Part shown: in pieces, positions 50,915-59,731 of the stretch | Layout of the letters: each line of letters begins with the position of its first letter | Numbering within the stretch: position 1 is the stretch's first letter | Assembly: GCF_013388945.1 (NCBI RefSeq) | Contig: NZ_JACAEH010000014.1 | Span: 1 to 64,000 of the forward strand | Source of the DNA: Nitrososphaera sp. | GTDB lineage: Archaea > Thermoproteota > Nitrososphaeria > Nitrososphaerales > Nitrososphaeraceae | DNA: 64,000 nucleotides | Direction of reading: 5' to 3' | Program-made: the position numbers and the translations under genes | Notes under the pieces: generated by a model | Told to the model about the DNA's origin: nothing | Databases searched by the model: none | What the model saw: the letters and a program-made list of their open reading frames with translations, nothing else

Positions 50915-51082
50915 ATGCTCGAGGAAGCGATAACAATAGCGATCATAATTGGAGGCAGCGCAGCCGCAGTCTGGTATGCCAAGAAAAAGTTCCAGCCGGA
51001 AATAGAGAGCAGCCTGGACAGGCTGGAAAGCCGCGCAGTAGTGGAAGAGTACGTCCGCAAAAAGCACGACGACCTCCGTTAA
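50915..51082 (+). CDS. Small single-helix membrane protein
   Basis: 55 residues from ATG 50915, chosen because TATA-like AAATTTATAT (50882-50891) lies ~27 nt upstream; ATG 50897 in frame would overlap the promoter. N-terminal hydrophobic helix (ITIAIIIGGSAAAVWYAKKK) then a charged helix (IESSLDRLESRAVVEEYVRK). Unknown function. Confidence 0.55.
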   Translation: MLEEAITIAIIIGGSAAAVWYAKKKFQPEIESSLDRLESRAVVEEYVRKKHDDLR

Positions 51083-51123
51083 CTGCGGCAATATTGAATA
51101 GCAACCGCGACGATTACTAGTGG

Positions 51124-51615
51124 TTGCTGTTCAACATCCGTCCGGTCAAGGACGTACCCGGCGTAAAACGCGAGATAATAAGACTTGTAGAAAGACAAAA
51201 GCGCGGGACCTGGGACGACCTTTCGCCTTTTAGAAAGGAAATAGACGAGCTGTTGTCGTCGTTTTCAGAGTTCCTCCCCTCGTGGAAGAAGGCGCCGGCG
51301 GTATTTCGGGTGGCGCGGGTCCAGGCAGGCGGGGAGGCAAGAACCTACACCGAAAACATCGAACTGCCAGACATCAAGCACGACATAGACATGGTGCTGC
51401 AGATGCTCAACCACATGCGCAAGGAAAAGGGCCTGGCAGAAGTCAAGATGCCGCTTTTTGTACAGCCCGACGAAATGTCGCTTGCCTTCAAGGCCGGCAG
51501 GATTGACTATCAGCCCGACAGCATCCTCTCGCAGCTGGCAATCGTGTTCCAGAAGGGCGGGATAATGCTTGCAGGGTTTGTTTTTGGCCGCGACTTTGTG
51601 CTTTTGGAGAATTGA
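51124..51615 (+). CDS. Hypothetical soluble protein
   Basis: 163 residues from TTG 51124 (CTG follows). Begins with basic helices (VKREIIRLVERQKRGTWDDL), then FRVARVQAGGEARTYTENIE and a C-terminal beta-rich part (FVQPDEMSLAFKAGRIDYQP; GIMLAGFVFGRDFVLLEN). Codon use fits the genome. No family recognised. Lies between the small membrane protein and uspA on the same strand. Confidence 0.55.
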   Translation: MLFNIRPVKDVPGVKREIIRLVERQKRGTWDDLSPFRKEIDELLSSFSEFLPSWKKAPAVFRVARVQAGGEARTYTENIELPDIKHDIDMVLQMLNHMRKEKGLAEVKMPLFVQPDEMSLAFKAGRIDYQPDSILSQLAIVFQKGGIMLAGFVFGRDFVLLEN

Positions 51616-51618
51616 TTC

Positions 51619-51627
51619 GTAATATAC
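51619..51627 (+). promoter_or_regulatory. GTA-N3-TAC box, uspA promoter
   Basis: CGTAATATACAG; core edge 46 bp upstream of the preferred uspA ATG (51673) and 17 bp upstream of the TATA box TTTATAT (51644-51650). Confidence 0.55.
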
Positions 51628-51672
51628 AGCTAGAGCAACCATCTTTATATAATTAGTAAATCATCTATGGCT

Positions 51673-52149
51673 ATGACAGGTGCCGAGGCCCCGTCTTTTA
51701 CAAAGATACTGGTACCGCTCGACGGCTCGCCTGTTTCCAGAAAGGCCGCGAAATACGCGATACACCTTGCGCGCGTCGAAAACGCCAAGCTGGTCCTGAT
51801 GCACGTCATCGAAGACGTCAAGCAGGGCGGAGCCATAGGTCTCCAGGCCAAGTACGGCAACGTCAGGCTGGTGGAGGGTTTCAAAAAGGCAAGGACCAAG
51901 GCCGCGGAAAAGTGGATAGAGGAGATCAAGTCGCAGGCAGACAAGGCTGGCGTAAAGACGGCAAGCGAGATAGTGCCAGACGACGGCACGTCCGAGGTTG
52001 GCATGATAACGTCCTACGCCAAGAAAAACGACGTAGACCTCATAGTCATGGGCAAGCGCGGCCAGTCAAAGTTCCGGCAGCTTTTGGTCGGGAGCGTGAC
52101 AAACGCTGTCCTGAACCACGCCCCGTGTCCGGTGCTGGTCGTGCGCTAG
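51673..52149 (+). CDS. Universal stress protein (UspA family)
   Basis: 158 residues from ATG 51673; ATG 51667 is two codons upstream, but the TATA box at 51644-51650 favours 51673 for a leaderless transcript. KILVPLDGSPVSRKAAKYAI and the ATP-binding MGKRGQSKFRQLLVGSVTNA are present, so it should bind ATP. It converges with ureD (adjacent stops) and carries the GTA-N3-TAC box. Third UspA domain in the urea region. Confidence 0.9.
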   Translation: MTGAEAPSFTKILVPLDGSPVSRKAAKYAIHLARVENAKLVLMHVIEDVKQGGAIGLQAKYGNVRLVEGFKKARTKAAEKWIEEIKSQADKAGVKTASEIVPDDGTSEVGMITSYAKKNDVDLIVMGKRGQSKFRQLLVGSVTNAVLNHAPCPVLVVR

Positions 52150-53040
52150 TCAGCCCTTGCGCATCTTTGTGTAAGGCGCGCCAAGCACGAGCTTTCTTGT
52201 TATCTCGGCTATCCTGGCTGCGCCTTGCTGCAAGATTTCTGCGCGGTCTCCGAGCATCCTTGCGGCGATGCCGCAGCTGTGCGGCATGACAGACGCGCCA
52301 GCGCGGATCTTCATGTCTGCCAGAGCCGCGTTTGCAAGCCTGCCAAGCTCGGGGACGAGCCTTGAAGGCGCCATCACGTAGACGCTTGCGACCACGTCCT
52401 GCTCGAGCGCACCCGGCGCCATCACGTCATGTTTTTTTGGCTCTAGCACCGACGAGTCTGCAAATTTCAGCCCGCCCTGCAGGTCGCTTCCCTGTATCCT
52501 GAGGTAGCAGACGTCGTAACCAAACCTCTCGCCGGACGCCACCCTGCCGGGTGTGATTATCTCCGAGTAGACCACCGTCGCCTCCTCGTGCGCCCTGATG
52601 CTCGTCTTCTGGTAGAACCTCGAGCCTGCATAGGGTATTATCTGGTCGGGCATGTACTCCAGGTAGCAGCCCCTGTCTGCGGTGATGTTTATCTCCTGCG
52701 TTGCAAAGCCCTCCTCCATCTTGTAGACCCGGGTGGCGCCCTGCGTAGTCAGGTGGGCCTGCGCGCCGCTTTCAAGCGAAACGTCTATCCTGTACGTGTC
52801 GCCCTGCAAGACGCCGCCGGAAGGCGATATGACGTACATGTAGGCCATAGATGGAAGCGACTCTTCAAGGTACATCGGCTTTTGCGCATAAAGCGGGACC
52901 TGCGAGTACTGCTCTTTTACAACCGTCCTGCCAGTGGTTTTGTCGCCGGCAAGCCTCAGAGTAAGCACGCCGCGCTTGCCCGTCTCGCTTACAGGGTTTG
53001 CGGCGCCGTACCCTGCCACCTCCGGCGGTATGCCTTCCAT
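52150..53040 (-). CDS. ureD: Urease accessory protein UreD
   Basis: 296 residues from ATG 53040, just past the ureG stop; a longer reading to 53073 would overlap ureG. UreD, with F and G, forms the platform delivering nickel to apo-urease. PSGGVLQGDTYRIDVSLESG, AHLTTQGATRVYKMEEG and LEYMPDQIIPYAGSRFYQKT are the family core. Last gene of ureEFGD. Confidence 0.95.
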   Translation of the reverse strand: MEGIPPEVAGYGAANPVSETGKRGVLTLRLAGDKTTGRTVVKEQYSQVPLYAQKPMYLEESLPSMAYMYVISPSGGVLQGDTYRIDVSLESGAQAHLTTQGATRVYKMEEGFATQEINITADRGCYLEYMPDQIIPYAGSRFYQKTSIRAHEEATVVYSEIITPGRVASGERFGYDVCYLRIQGSDLQGGLKFADSSVLEPKKHDVMAPGALEQDVVASVYVMAPSRLVPELGRLANAALADMKIRAGASVMPHSCGIAARMLGDRAEILQQGAARIAEITRKLVLGAPYTKMRKG

Positions 53041-53041
53041 C

Positions 53042-53692
53042 TCAGCCCGCCCTTGCCTTTGGCGGCAGCTCAAAGAGGACGTCGCGGACTATGTGGCGTG
53101 CGACCTTGTCGACGCCCTCGCCGGTCCTGCAGTTGACAAACGCAAACGGCCTGTTGCCCCTTACAGCTTTTGCGTCGCGCTCCATGACTTTCAGGTCCGC
53201 GCCGACGTGGGGCGCAAGGTCTATCTTGTTTATGACCAGAAGGTCGCAGGTCTCTATGCCAAGGCCCCTCTTCCTCGGGTACTTGTCTCCCCCTGCGACG
53301 TCGACTATGTAGATGAAGTAGTCCGCAAGCGCCGGGCTGAAAGTAGTGGTGATGTTGTCGCCCCCGCTCTCTATTATTATAAGGTCAAGCTCGGGGTGGC
53401 GCGACTCCATCTCCTCGACCTCGGCGATGTTCATCGACGGGTCCTCCCTGACTGCAGTGTGCGGGCAGCCACCTGTCGCAAGGCCTACCACCAGGTCTTC
53501 TGCAAGCATCCCCTTCTCGGTGGCAAGGTTGCGCCTCATCCTGTCCGCGTCTTCCTTTGACACCACGTCGTTGGAGATTATTCCTGCCCTGTAGCCCATC
53601 GAAAACAGCACCGGCACGACCTGCTCTATCAGCATCGTCTTGCCCGAGCCGACCGGCCCGCCGACGCCGACGCGGGGCACGCGCTTTGCCAT
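53042..53692 (-). CDS. ureG: Urease accessory GTPase UreG
   Basis: 216 residues. VGVGGPVGSGKTMLIEQVVP is the P-loop, GGCPHTAVREDPSMN the metal-binding CPH motif, IIIESGGDNITTTFSPALAD and VINKIDLAPHVGADL the G-motifs. Provides GTP hydrolysis for nickel insertion. Second-last gene of the ureEFGD operon; ureF ends 17 bp upstream. Confidence 0.97.
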   Translation of the reverse strand: MAKRVPRVGVGGPVGSGKTMLIEQVVPVLFSMGYRAGIISNDVVSKEDADRMRRNLATEKGMLAEDLVVGLATGGCPHTAVREDPSMNIAEVEEMESRHPELDLIIIESGGDNITTTFSPALADYFIYIVDVAGGDKYPRKRGLGIETCDLLVINKIDLAPHVGADLKVMERDAKAVRGNRPFAFVNCRTGEGVDKVARHIVRDVLFELPPKARAG

Positions 53693-53709
53693 GCAGGAAA
53701 AACTCGAAT

Positions 53710-54393
53710 TTACGTAATAAACATTTTCGAGTCCAGCTGTTCGTGCTCCATTTGAGTGATGTCAATTGCGGGCGCAAACTGCCACATCAGGTCAAGAGGC
53801 TTGTCGACGTTTTCCTTGACCGCTGCTGTTATGGCCGGCCCAAGCTCGTGCAGCATCTTTTGCGCAGCCACGTGGTCGATGACGCCAAGCCTCAGGGCCG
53901 CGCCGGCCATGCCGACGCAGAACGAGTAGAGGAACATCGCCCCGGCTTCATGCTTTGGTATCCCAAGCGCCGCGCAGGCGACTCCAAGCGCAACGGGATG
54001 CATGCCTGTAGCCCTTTTTTCATTTACCGCCTTGGCATATTCTGCAAGCAGGGCGTCATTGGAAAATGCGGCGACGCAGCGGACAAGGTTGGCGCCGGAC
54101 CGGGCAGAAGCGTTGCGCACCTCTTCAACCAGCTTGGCAGCATAAAGCGCCTGGTCGGCGCGGATGATGCCTTCGATGTCGCCTGCTTTTGCACTTTCAT
54201 ACGCCGCGCCCAGCGTGCAGCAGTCCGCCGGCCCCACCTGCCTTTCAAGGTGGGTCCTGACAAGGACCTGCAATTCGTCAGCCTTGACCTTCTTGCGTTT
54301 CGAGAGCGCCTCAAGCCCGTTTGACATCGTGTATGTGCCTGCCGGGAAGAACGAGTCTGCAAGCTGCAGCATCGACAGGAACTCAGTGCTCAT
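53710..54393 (-). CDS. ureF: Urease accessory protein UreF
   Basis: 227 residues from ATG 54393. LSMLQLADSFFPAGTYTMSNGLE is the typical UreF N-terminus (S-F-P-x-G-x-Y-x-x-S-x-G-L-E), followed by the all-helical body. It overlaps the ureE end by 11 bp. Acts as a partner of UreD/UreG. Confidence 0.95.
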   Translation of the reverse strand: MSTEFLSMLQLADSFFPAGTYTMSNGLEALSKRKKVKADELQVLVRTHLERQVGPADCCTLGAAYESAKAGDIEGIIRADQALYAAKLVEEVRNASARSGANLVRCVAAFSNDALLAEYAKAVNEKRATGMHPVALGVACAALGIPKHEAGAMFLYSFCVGMAGAALRLGVIDHVAAQKMLHELGPAITAAVKENVDKPLDLMWQFAPAIDITQMEHEQLDSKMFIT

Positions 54394-54880
54394 GGGCCCC
54401 TGCCTCCGGCTCGAACACGACAAAATCGCGAGTTATGTCGACATTGCCCGCAAGTGGCCCCAGCTGCCTCCTCAGCATCTCTACTTCTCCGTCGGACTGG
54501 ACAGGCAGGATTATCCTGTCGCCTTCCACCCTTATCGGCCTGTGCAGGTTCCCAATCGCGTGGCCGACGAGCACCGCCGTCCTTGCGTCGCCGTTTTTCA
54601 ACCTGACCACCGCGACATTTTCCGGCTCTATTGCGACGACTATCATCCTGTCGGCCAGCGACACCACGTCGCCGTGCCTGAGCCGGGTGCCTGCCGGCAT
54701 CGAAAGTGCGATGTCTGTCCCCCTGTCGGTGCTCTTTCTCATCCGCAGGCGCTCCGACTCGGCCCTGCTTATCGATATCCTTTCAACTGCGTCTTTTGCA
54801 AGCATCTCGTCGTATTTGCCTTTGAGCCCTTTTCCGATGTTGCCTATCACAGACTCACAGATTATCAGGGTTATCGCCAA
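54383..54880 (-). CDS. ureE: Urease nickel metallochaperone UreE
   Basis: 165 residues from TTG 54880. The N-terminal domain (ERLRMRKSTDRGTDIALSMP; LRHGDVVSLADRMIVVAIEP) and metal-binding domain (AVLVGHAIGNLHRPIRVEGD) match UreE. Unlike bacterial forms with long poly-His tails it ends in only GAHEH. First gene of ureEFGD, divergent from purM. No GTA-N3-TAC box is seen in its promoter. Confidence 0.93.
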   Translation of the reverse strand: MAITLIICESVIGNIGKGLKGKYDEMLAKDAVERISISRAESERLRMRKSTDRGTDIALSMPAGTRLRHGDVVSLADRMIVVAIEPENVAVVRLKNGDARTAVLVGHAIGNLHRPIRVEGDRIILPVQSDGEVEMLRRQLGPLAGNVDITRDFVVFEPEAGAHEH

Positions 54881-54946
54881 TTCTAAGGGCGGTCTGCTTA
54901 ATTTCCTTTTGAAATTCTATTTATAATCATAGATTGCTACCTCCTG

Positions 54947-55990
54947 ATGTTTAAGAAGAAGATGACTTATCGCGACGCCGGTGTCGATGTCGGCAAAATC
55001 CGGGCGGCGCAAAAGTCCATAGGCGACATAATTTCCATCACGCACAGGTTTCCCAGAAAAGGCAGGGTGCTTTCCGGCTTTGGCCACTATGCCGGCCTTG
55101 TAAAGCTCGGCTCCCAGACCATAGCGCTGCACTCCGACGGCGTGGGCACAAAAGTGCTGGTCGCGCAGCTCATGAACAAGTTTGACACGGTTGGAATCGA
55201 TTGCGTGGCCATGAACGTCAATGACGTCATCTGCGTCGGCGCAAGGCCTGTAGCGTTCATCGACTATATCGCGCTGAGGCAGCCAAACGAGAAACTGATA
55301 GAGGAGATAGCCGGCGGCTTGGTGGAAGGCGCCAGGCAGTCGCAGATGGCAATCGTGGGAGGCGAGACCGCGGTCCTTCCAGACGTCATAGCCGGCGAGG
55401 GCGACAACGCCTTTGACCTTGCAGGGATGGTGATGGGCGTGGTGGAGAGGCAGGTTCTTGGCAACTCGATAAAGCCCGGAGACGTGATACTTGGCGTCGA
55501 AAGCAGCGGACTCCACTCTAACGGCTACACGCTTGCAAGAAAAGTCTTGCTGTCGAAATATTCAGTGGACGAAAACGCCGAGCACCTTGTCCAGACTGTC
55601 GGAGAAGAACTGTTGACGCCGACTAGGATATACGTCAAGCCAGTGATGGAAGTGCTTGAAAAGACCAGGGTTCACGGCCTTGCCAACATCACCGGCGGCG
55701 CGTTCACCAAACTTACGCGCCTCAACAAGAACGTGCGCTATATGCTTGACGGCCTGCCTTCGGTCACCGGCATCTTCAAGCAGATACAGGTAGACGGCGA
55801 CATCGACATCGAGGAGATGTACAGGACGTTTAACATGGGCGTCGGCTTTTGCGTCGTGGCGCCCAAGGCATCTGCAGAGCAGGTGATCAGGATATTTGGC
55901 AAGCACAAGATGCGCTGCAGCCCTATTGGAAGGATAGAAAAGGGTGCAGGCGTCGTCGCAACGCTTGAAGGCAAGAAACACATGCTGTAA
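54947..55990 (+). CDS. purM: Phosphoribosylformylglycinamidine cyclo-ligase
   Basis: 347 residues. Closes the imidazole ring to give AIR, step 5 of purine synthesis. YRDAGVDVGKIRAAQKSIGD, HSDGVGTKVLVAQLMNKFDT, GIDCVAMNVNDVICVGARP and GVESSGLHSNGYTLARKVL are the family core. A TATA-like TTCTATTTATAATC lies ~25 nt upstream. Confidence 0.96.
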   Translation: MFKKKMTYRDAGVDVGKIRAAQKSIGDIISITHRFPRKGRVLSGFGHYAGLVKLGSQTIALHSDGVGTKVLVAQLMNKFDTVGIDCVAMNVNDVICVGARPVAFIDYIALRQPNEKLIEEIAGGLVEGARQSQMAIVGGETAVLPDVIAGEGDNAFDLAGMVMGVVERQVLGNSIKPGDVILGVESSGLHSNGYTLARKVLLSKYSVDENAEHLVQTVGEELLTPTRIYVKPVMEVLEKTRVHGLANITGGAFTKLTRLNKNVRYMLDGLPSVTGIFKQIQVDGDIDIEEMYRTFNMGVGFCVVAPKASAEQVIRIFGKHKMRCSPIGRIEKGAGVVATLEGKKHML

Positions 55991-56031
55991 TGCCAAGACT
56001 AATATGCGAACGGGGACGATTTTGACAGACA

Positions 56032-57615
56032 TTGCTGGCAGTCCCCGGACCTGACAACTACCAGAAGGCCTGCGCCGCCATAGCTGGCAGGCTGGCAGGG
56101 CAGGAGCTGTCTGCCGGCGACGTGTGGAAAATAGTGAGAGAAGTGTCTTCTGCCTACGGCCTTGAGACGATGCCAAAAAACGAGCACATCCTGGCATGTC
56201 TACCAAAGAACAGCGGGTACCGAAGGATGCTGATGGTAAAACCGGCAAAGACCGCGTCAGGCGTCGCAGTCGTGACTGTCATGCCCAAGCCGTTTGAGTG
56301 CCCGCACGGCAGGTGCGTGTACTGCCCCGGAGGCATCGAGTTCAACACGCCACTTAGCTACACCGGCACCGAGCCGGCGACAAAGGCCGCGCAGAAATTC
56401 TCCTTTGACCCTTACGAGCAGGCATCGTCGAAACTGCATCAGCTGCAGGCAAGGGGGCACGACACCGGCAAGTCAGAGATTGTCATAGTCGGAGGCACGT
56501 TCCCCTTCATGCCACAGGATTATCAGCGTAGTTTTGCCAAAGGCTGCTACGACGCGCTCAACGGCTGCGTGTCGCCAAGCCTTGCAGGCGCGATGCTTGC
56601 AAACGAGACGGCACAGAACCGCTGCGTCGGCTTTACAGTCGAGACAAAGCCGGACTATTGCAAGGAGCCGCACGTCGACCTGATGCTTGAGCTCGGCGTA
56701 ACGAGGGTCGAGATAGGCGTCCAGTCGCTCAGTGACGACGTCTACAAACTCGTAAACCGCGGCCACACGTTTGCAGATGTTGTAGATTCATTCAGGATAG
56801 CTCGGGAGGCCGGCTACAAGATAGTGGCTCACATGATGCCAGGGCTTCCGGGCTCGTCGCCTGAGCAAGACATAAAAGATTTCCAGCGGCTGTTCAGCGA
56901 CGACGCGCTCAGGCCCGACATGCTCAAGGTGTACCCGACGCTTGTGCTGCAGAATACAGGATTGTACAAAATGCACCAGAGCGGAAAATACCGGGCATAT
57001 TCTGACAATGATCTTGTGAGCGTCATAGCAGAGATGAAAAAAATAGTCCCGGACTATGTCAGGATAATGCGCGTCCAGCGCGAGATCGAGTCTGCAGACA
57101 TCATAGCGGGGCCAAAGAGTGGGAACCTGCGCCAGCTGGTCCTGCAAAAACTCCATGAGGACGGGCACGAGTGCCGGTGCATAAGGTGCAGGGAAGCCGG
57201 CCTGCAGAAGCGTTATCCCGAAGCCAAAGATGTCGTGCTAAAGCGACACGATTACGTCGCTTCATCAGGTCAGGAAACTTTTCTTTCCTTTGAAAGCCGC
57301 GACGGCAGGACGCTTTTAGGGTTCTTGCGCCTGCGCAAAGTCGCAAACCCGCACAGGAAGGAGCTAGCCGGCTCGGCCATAGTCCGCGAGCTACACGTGT
57401 ACGGCCAGGCCATCAGCGTCGGCCTTGAAGCCGATGACGCGTCGATGCAGCACAGGGGATATGGAATGAAACTTATGCGAGAAGCTGAAAGGATAGCAAG
57501 GGACGAGATGGGCGTCAGCAAGCTTGCAGTCATAAGCGCGGTGGGGACGAGGGAATACTATAAAAAACAACTGGGATACCGTCAAGACGGGCCTTACGTC
57601 TCAAAGGTGCTCTAG
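56032..57615 (+). CDS. elp3: tRNA uridine-34 modification enzyme Elp3
   Basis: 527 residues from TTG 56032. Radical-SAM part with FECPHGRCVYCPGG as the cluster-binding cysteines (C-x4-C-x2-C: Cys-Pro-His-Gly-Arg-Cys-Val-Tyr-Cys) and GVQSLSDDVYKLVNRGH, followed by a GNAT acetyltransferase domain (~390-527, MQHRGYGMKLMREAERIARD as the acetyl-CoA loop). Archaeal Elp3 alone modifies the wobble uridine to a carboxymethyl form. Its stop is immediately followed by the lysS start. Confidence 0.96.
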   Translation: MLAVPGPDNYQKACAAIAGRLAGQELSAGDVWKIVREVSSAYGLETMPKNEHILACLPKNSGYRRMLMVKPAKTASGVAVVTVMPKPFECPHGRCVYCPGGIEFNTPLSYTGTEPATKAAQKFSFDPYEQASSKLHQLQARGHDTGKSEIVIVGGTFPFMPQDYQRSFAKGCYDALNGCVSPSLAGAMLANETAQNRCVGFTVETKPDYCKEPHVDLMLELGVTRVEIGVQSLSDDVYKLVNRGHTFADVVDSFRIAREAGYKIVAHMMPGLPGSSPEQDIKDFQRLFSDDALRPDMLKVYPTLVLQNTGLYKMHQSGKYRAYSDNDLVSVIAEMKKIVPDYVRIMRVQREIESADIIAGPKSGNLRQLVLQKLHEDGHECRCIRCREAGLQKRYPEAKDVVLKRHDYVASSGQETFLSFESRDGRTLLGFLRLRKVANPHRKELAGSAIVRELHVYGQAISVGLEADDASMQHRGYGMKLMREAERIARDEMGVSKLAVISAVGTREYYKKQLGYRQDGPYVSKVL

Positions 57616-59238
57616 ATGGAAGAAGAACAGATACTGATTGGCAAGGGAACATGGCTTGACAAGCTTGCAGACACGCTTGTAAAGCGCGACCAGAGGCTCG
57701 GCCGCAAGCTGGACATGATAAGGGTGGAAAGCGGCCTTGGCGCGTCAGGGATACCCCACATAGGCAGCATGGGCGACGCTGTTAGAGCATACGGGATTGC
57801 GCTTGCGCTAAAGAACATGGGCTACAATGCAGAGCTTATCGCCTATTCAGACGACATGGACGGCCTGCGCAAGATCCCTGCCGGACTGCCAGACTGGCTA
57901 TCACAGCACATCGCAAGGCCCGTGTCAGAAATCCCGGACCCCTTTGGCGACTGCCACGCGTCCTACGGCGCGCACATGAGCAGCCTGCTCCTCGACGGGC
58001 TTGACAGGGTGGGCGTGAAATACAGGTTCCAGAGCGGCCGCGAGGCATACAAGTCGGGCAAGCTGGTAAAGCAGATTGACACTATTTTGCAAAACAGCGA
58101 GAGGCTCGGCAAAAAGATTGCCGAGTTTGTGGGCCAGGACAAGTACGTGAGCGTGCTCCCCTATTTCCCGGTCTGCTCAAACTGCGGCAGGCTGTATACA
58201 GCAAGCACGGAAAAGTACCTGCCTTCAGAAAAGAAGGTGCTCTACACCTGCAAGGGGAGCAGGATAGGCAAGCAGGAAGTTGCGGGCTGCGGCCACCGCG
58301 GCGAGGCAGACATCACAAAGGGCGAGGGCAAGCTTGCGTGGAAGGTCGAGTTTGCCGCAAGGTGGCAGGCGTTTGACATCAGGTTCGAGGCGTACGGCAA
58401 GGACATCATGGACTCGGTGCGCGTAAACGACTGGGTCTGCGACGAGATACTGGGCCACCCGCACCCGCTGCACGTGAAATACGAGATGTTTCTGGACAAG
58501 TCGGGCAAGAAGATAAGCAAGTCCGCAGGCAACGTTTTCACGCCGCAGATGTGGCTAAAGTACGGCTCGCCCGAGTCTATACTGCTTCTTTTGTTCAAGC
58601 GCATAGCAGGCACGCGCCACGTAGGAGTCGACGACGTGCCGGCGCTCATGGACGAGTACGACTATTACGAAGACGTGTATTTCGGAAAAATAAAGGAAGA
58701 AAACCCGGCAAAACTTGCCAAGCTGAAGGGGATATACGAGTACATCAACAAGCTCCAGCCGCCGGCCAAGCCGGCGCAGCACGCGCTTTATCGCTTTCTG
58801 GCGCAGCAGGCGTCGATATACCCCGGCGACCCCGACAGGAACGAGAAGGTCTTTGCGCGCCTCGTAAAGTACGGCATGGCAAAAGAAAAGAGCAGCGACC
58901 TGATGAACAGGATAGCGCTTGCCGCAAGCTGGGCCGACGACAACCTTGCAACCGATGAAAAATTCGAGGTGCAGCTGTCAGACAGCCAGCGCAAAGCAGT
59001 CCAGCAGCTGATAGACATAGTTGGCGAATATGCAAATGTCCAGGAAACGCCGGACAGCGCCAAGGCGCTCCAGTCAAGGGTGTTTGACACCGCGAGGTCA
59101 AACGGGATGGAGCCAAAGGAGCTGTTTACATTGCTGTACAGGATGTTCCTGAACGCGGAGAGGGGCCCGAGGATAGGCAACTATTTCCTCGACCTTGGCG
59201 CCGAGCGCGTCGCAGCCGTGCTCAAGAGATACCTGTAG
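57616..59238 (+). CDS. lysS: Lysyl-tRNA synthetase, class I
   Basis: 540 residues. The class I signature is present as SGIPHIGSMGDAVRAYG (HIGH-like) and DKSGKKISKSAGNVFTP (KMSKS-like). A zinc-binding insertion shows CSNCGRLYT and CKGSRIGKQEVAGCGH. Class I LysRS is typical of archaea; no class II copy is seen here. Contiguous with elp3. Confidence 0.97.
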   Translation: MEEEQILIGKGTWLDKLADTLVKRDQRLGRKLDMIRVESGLGASGIPHIGSMGDAVRAYGIALALKNMGYNAELIAYSDDMDGLRKIPAGLPDWLSQHIARPVSEIPDPFGDCHASYGAHMSSLLLDGLDRVGVKYRFQSGREAYKSGKLVKQIDTILQNSERLGKKIAEFVGQDKYVSVLPYFPVCSNCGRLYTASTEKYLPSEKKVLYTCKGSRIGKQEVAGCGHRGEADITKGEGKLAWKVEFAARWQAFDIRFEAYGKDIMDSVRVNDWVCDEILGHPHPLHVKYEMFLDKSGKKISKSAGNVFTPQMWLKYGSPESILLLLFKRIAGTRHVGVDDVPALMDEYDYYEDVYFGKIKEENPAKLAKLKGIYEYINKLQPPAKPAQHALYRFLAQQASIYPGDPDRNEKVFARLVKYGMAKEKSSDLMNRIALAASWADDNLATDEKFEVQLSDSQRKAVQQLIDIVGEYANVQETPDSAKALQSRVFDTARSNGMEPKELFTLLYRMFLNAERGPRIGNYFLDLGAERVAAVLKRYL

Positions 59239-59282
59239 CGGCCCGGGAAGGTTATATACCCAAGAGTGTCCATTTTTCATAG

Positions 59283-59699
59283 ATGAACCGGCGTTCAGCC
59301 GAAAAGCCGCCAATGATAGTGGTGAGCGGCTCGTGCGTCAACTTTGAGCAGGAAAGGCCCAAGATAATCGCCTTCCTTGAGACTCTTGAGCAGGGCGCCC
59401 GGACAAAGGGCAACATCGAGTGCTCGTCGGTGGGCAAAAAGTACCTCGGATGGGACTTTTTCTACATCTATTTCGACCCGGACTTTGTTGGTGTGCTTTT
59501 AGACCTCTACCCTGACATACAGAAGCAGGAGGCCAACGACCTAGAGAACAGGTTCGTGATCTGGCTCGACAAGCAGTTTGGGAAAAAGAAATTGAAGTAC
59601 AACCTGAAGCTGAGCGACGTGCCGCACGAGCAGGCGCGCGGGTTCAAGCTCAACCCTGACGACTACAGAAGCGACGACTGGATGGAAAGGTACCGCTGA
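59283..59699 (+). CDS. Hypothetical protein
   Basis: 138 residues from ATG 59283, with TATA-like GGTTATATACCC (59250-59261) ~28 nt upstream. Alpha-beta soluble protein (PPMIVVSGSCVNFEQERPKI; WDFFYIYFDPDFVGVLLDLY; FVIWLDKQFGKKKLKYNLKL). Not recognised as any family; codon use is native. Confidence 0.6.
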   Translation: MNRRSAEKPPMIVVSGSCVNFEQERPKIIAFLETLEQGARTKGNIECSSVGKKYLGWDFFYIYFDPDFVGVLLDLYPDIQKQEANDLENRFVIWLDKQFGKKKLKYNLKLSDVPHEQARGFKLNPDDYRSDDWMERYR

Positions 59700-59731
59700 C
59701 ACATTTATTACGCGTAAATCAACCACGCTAT

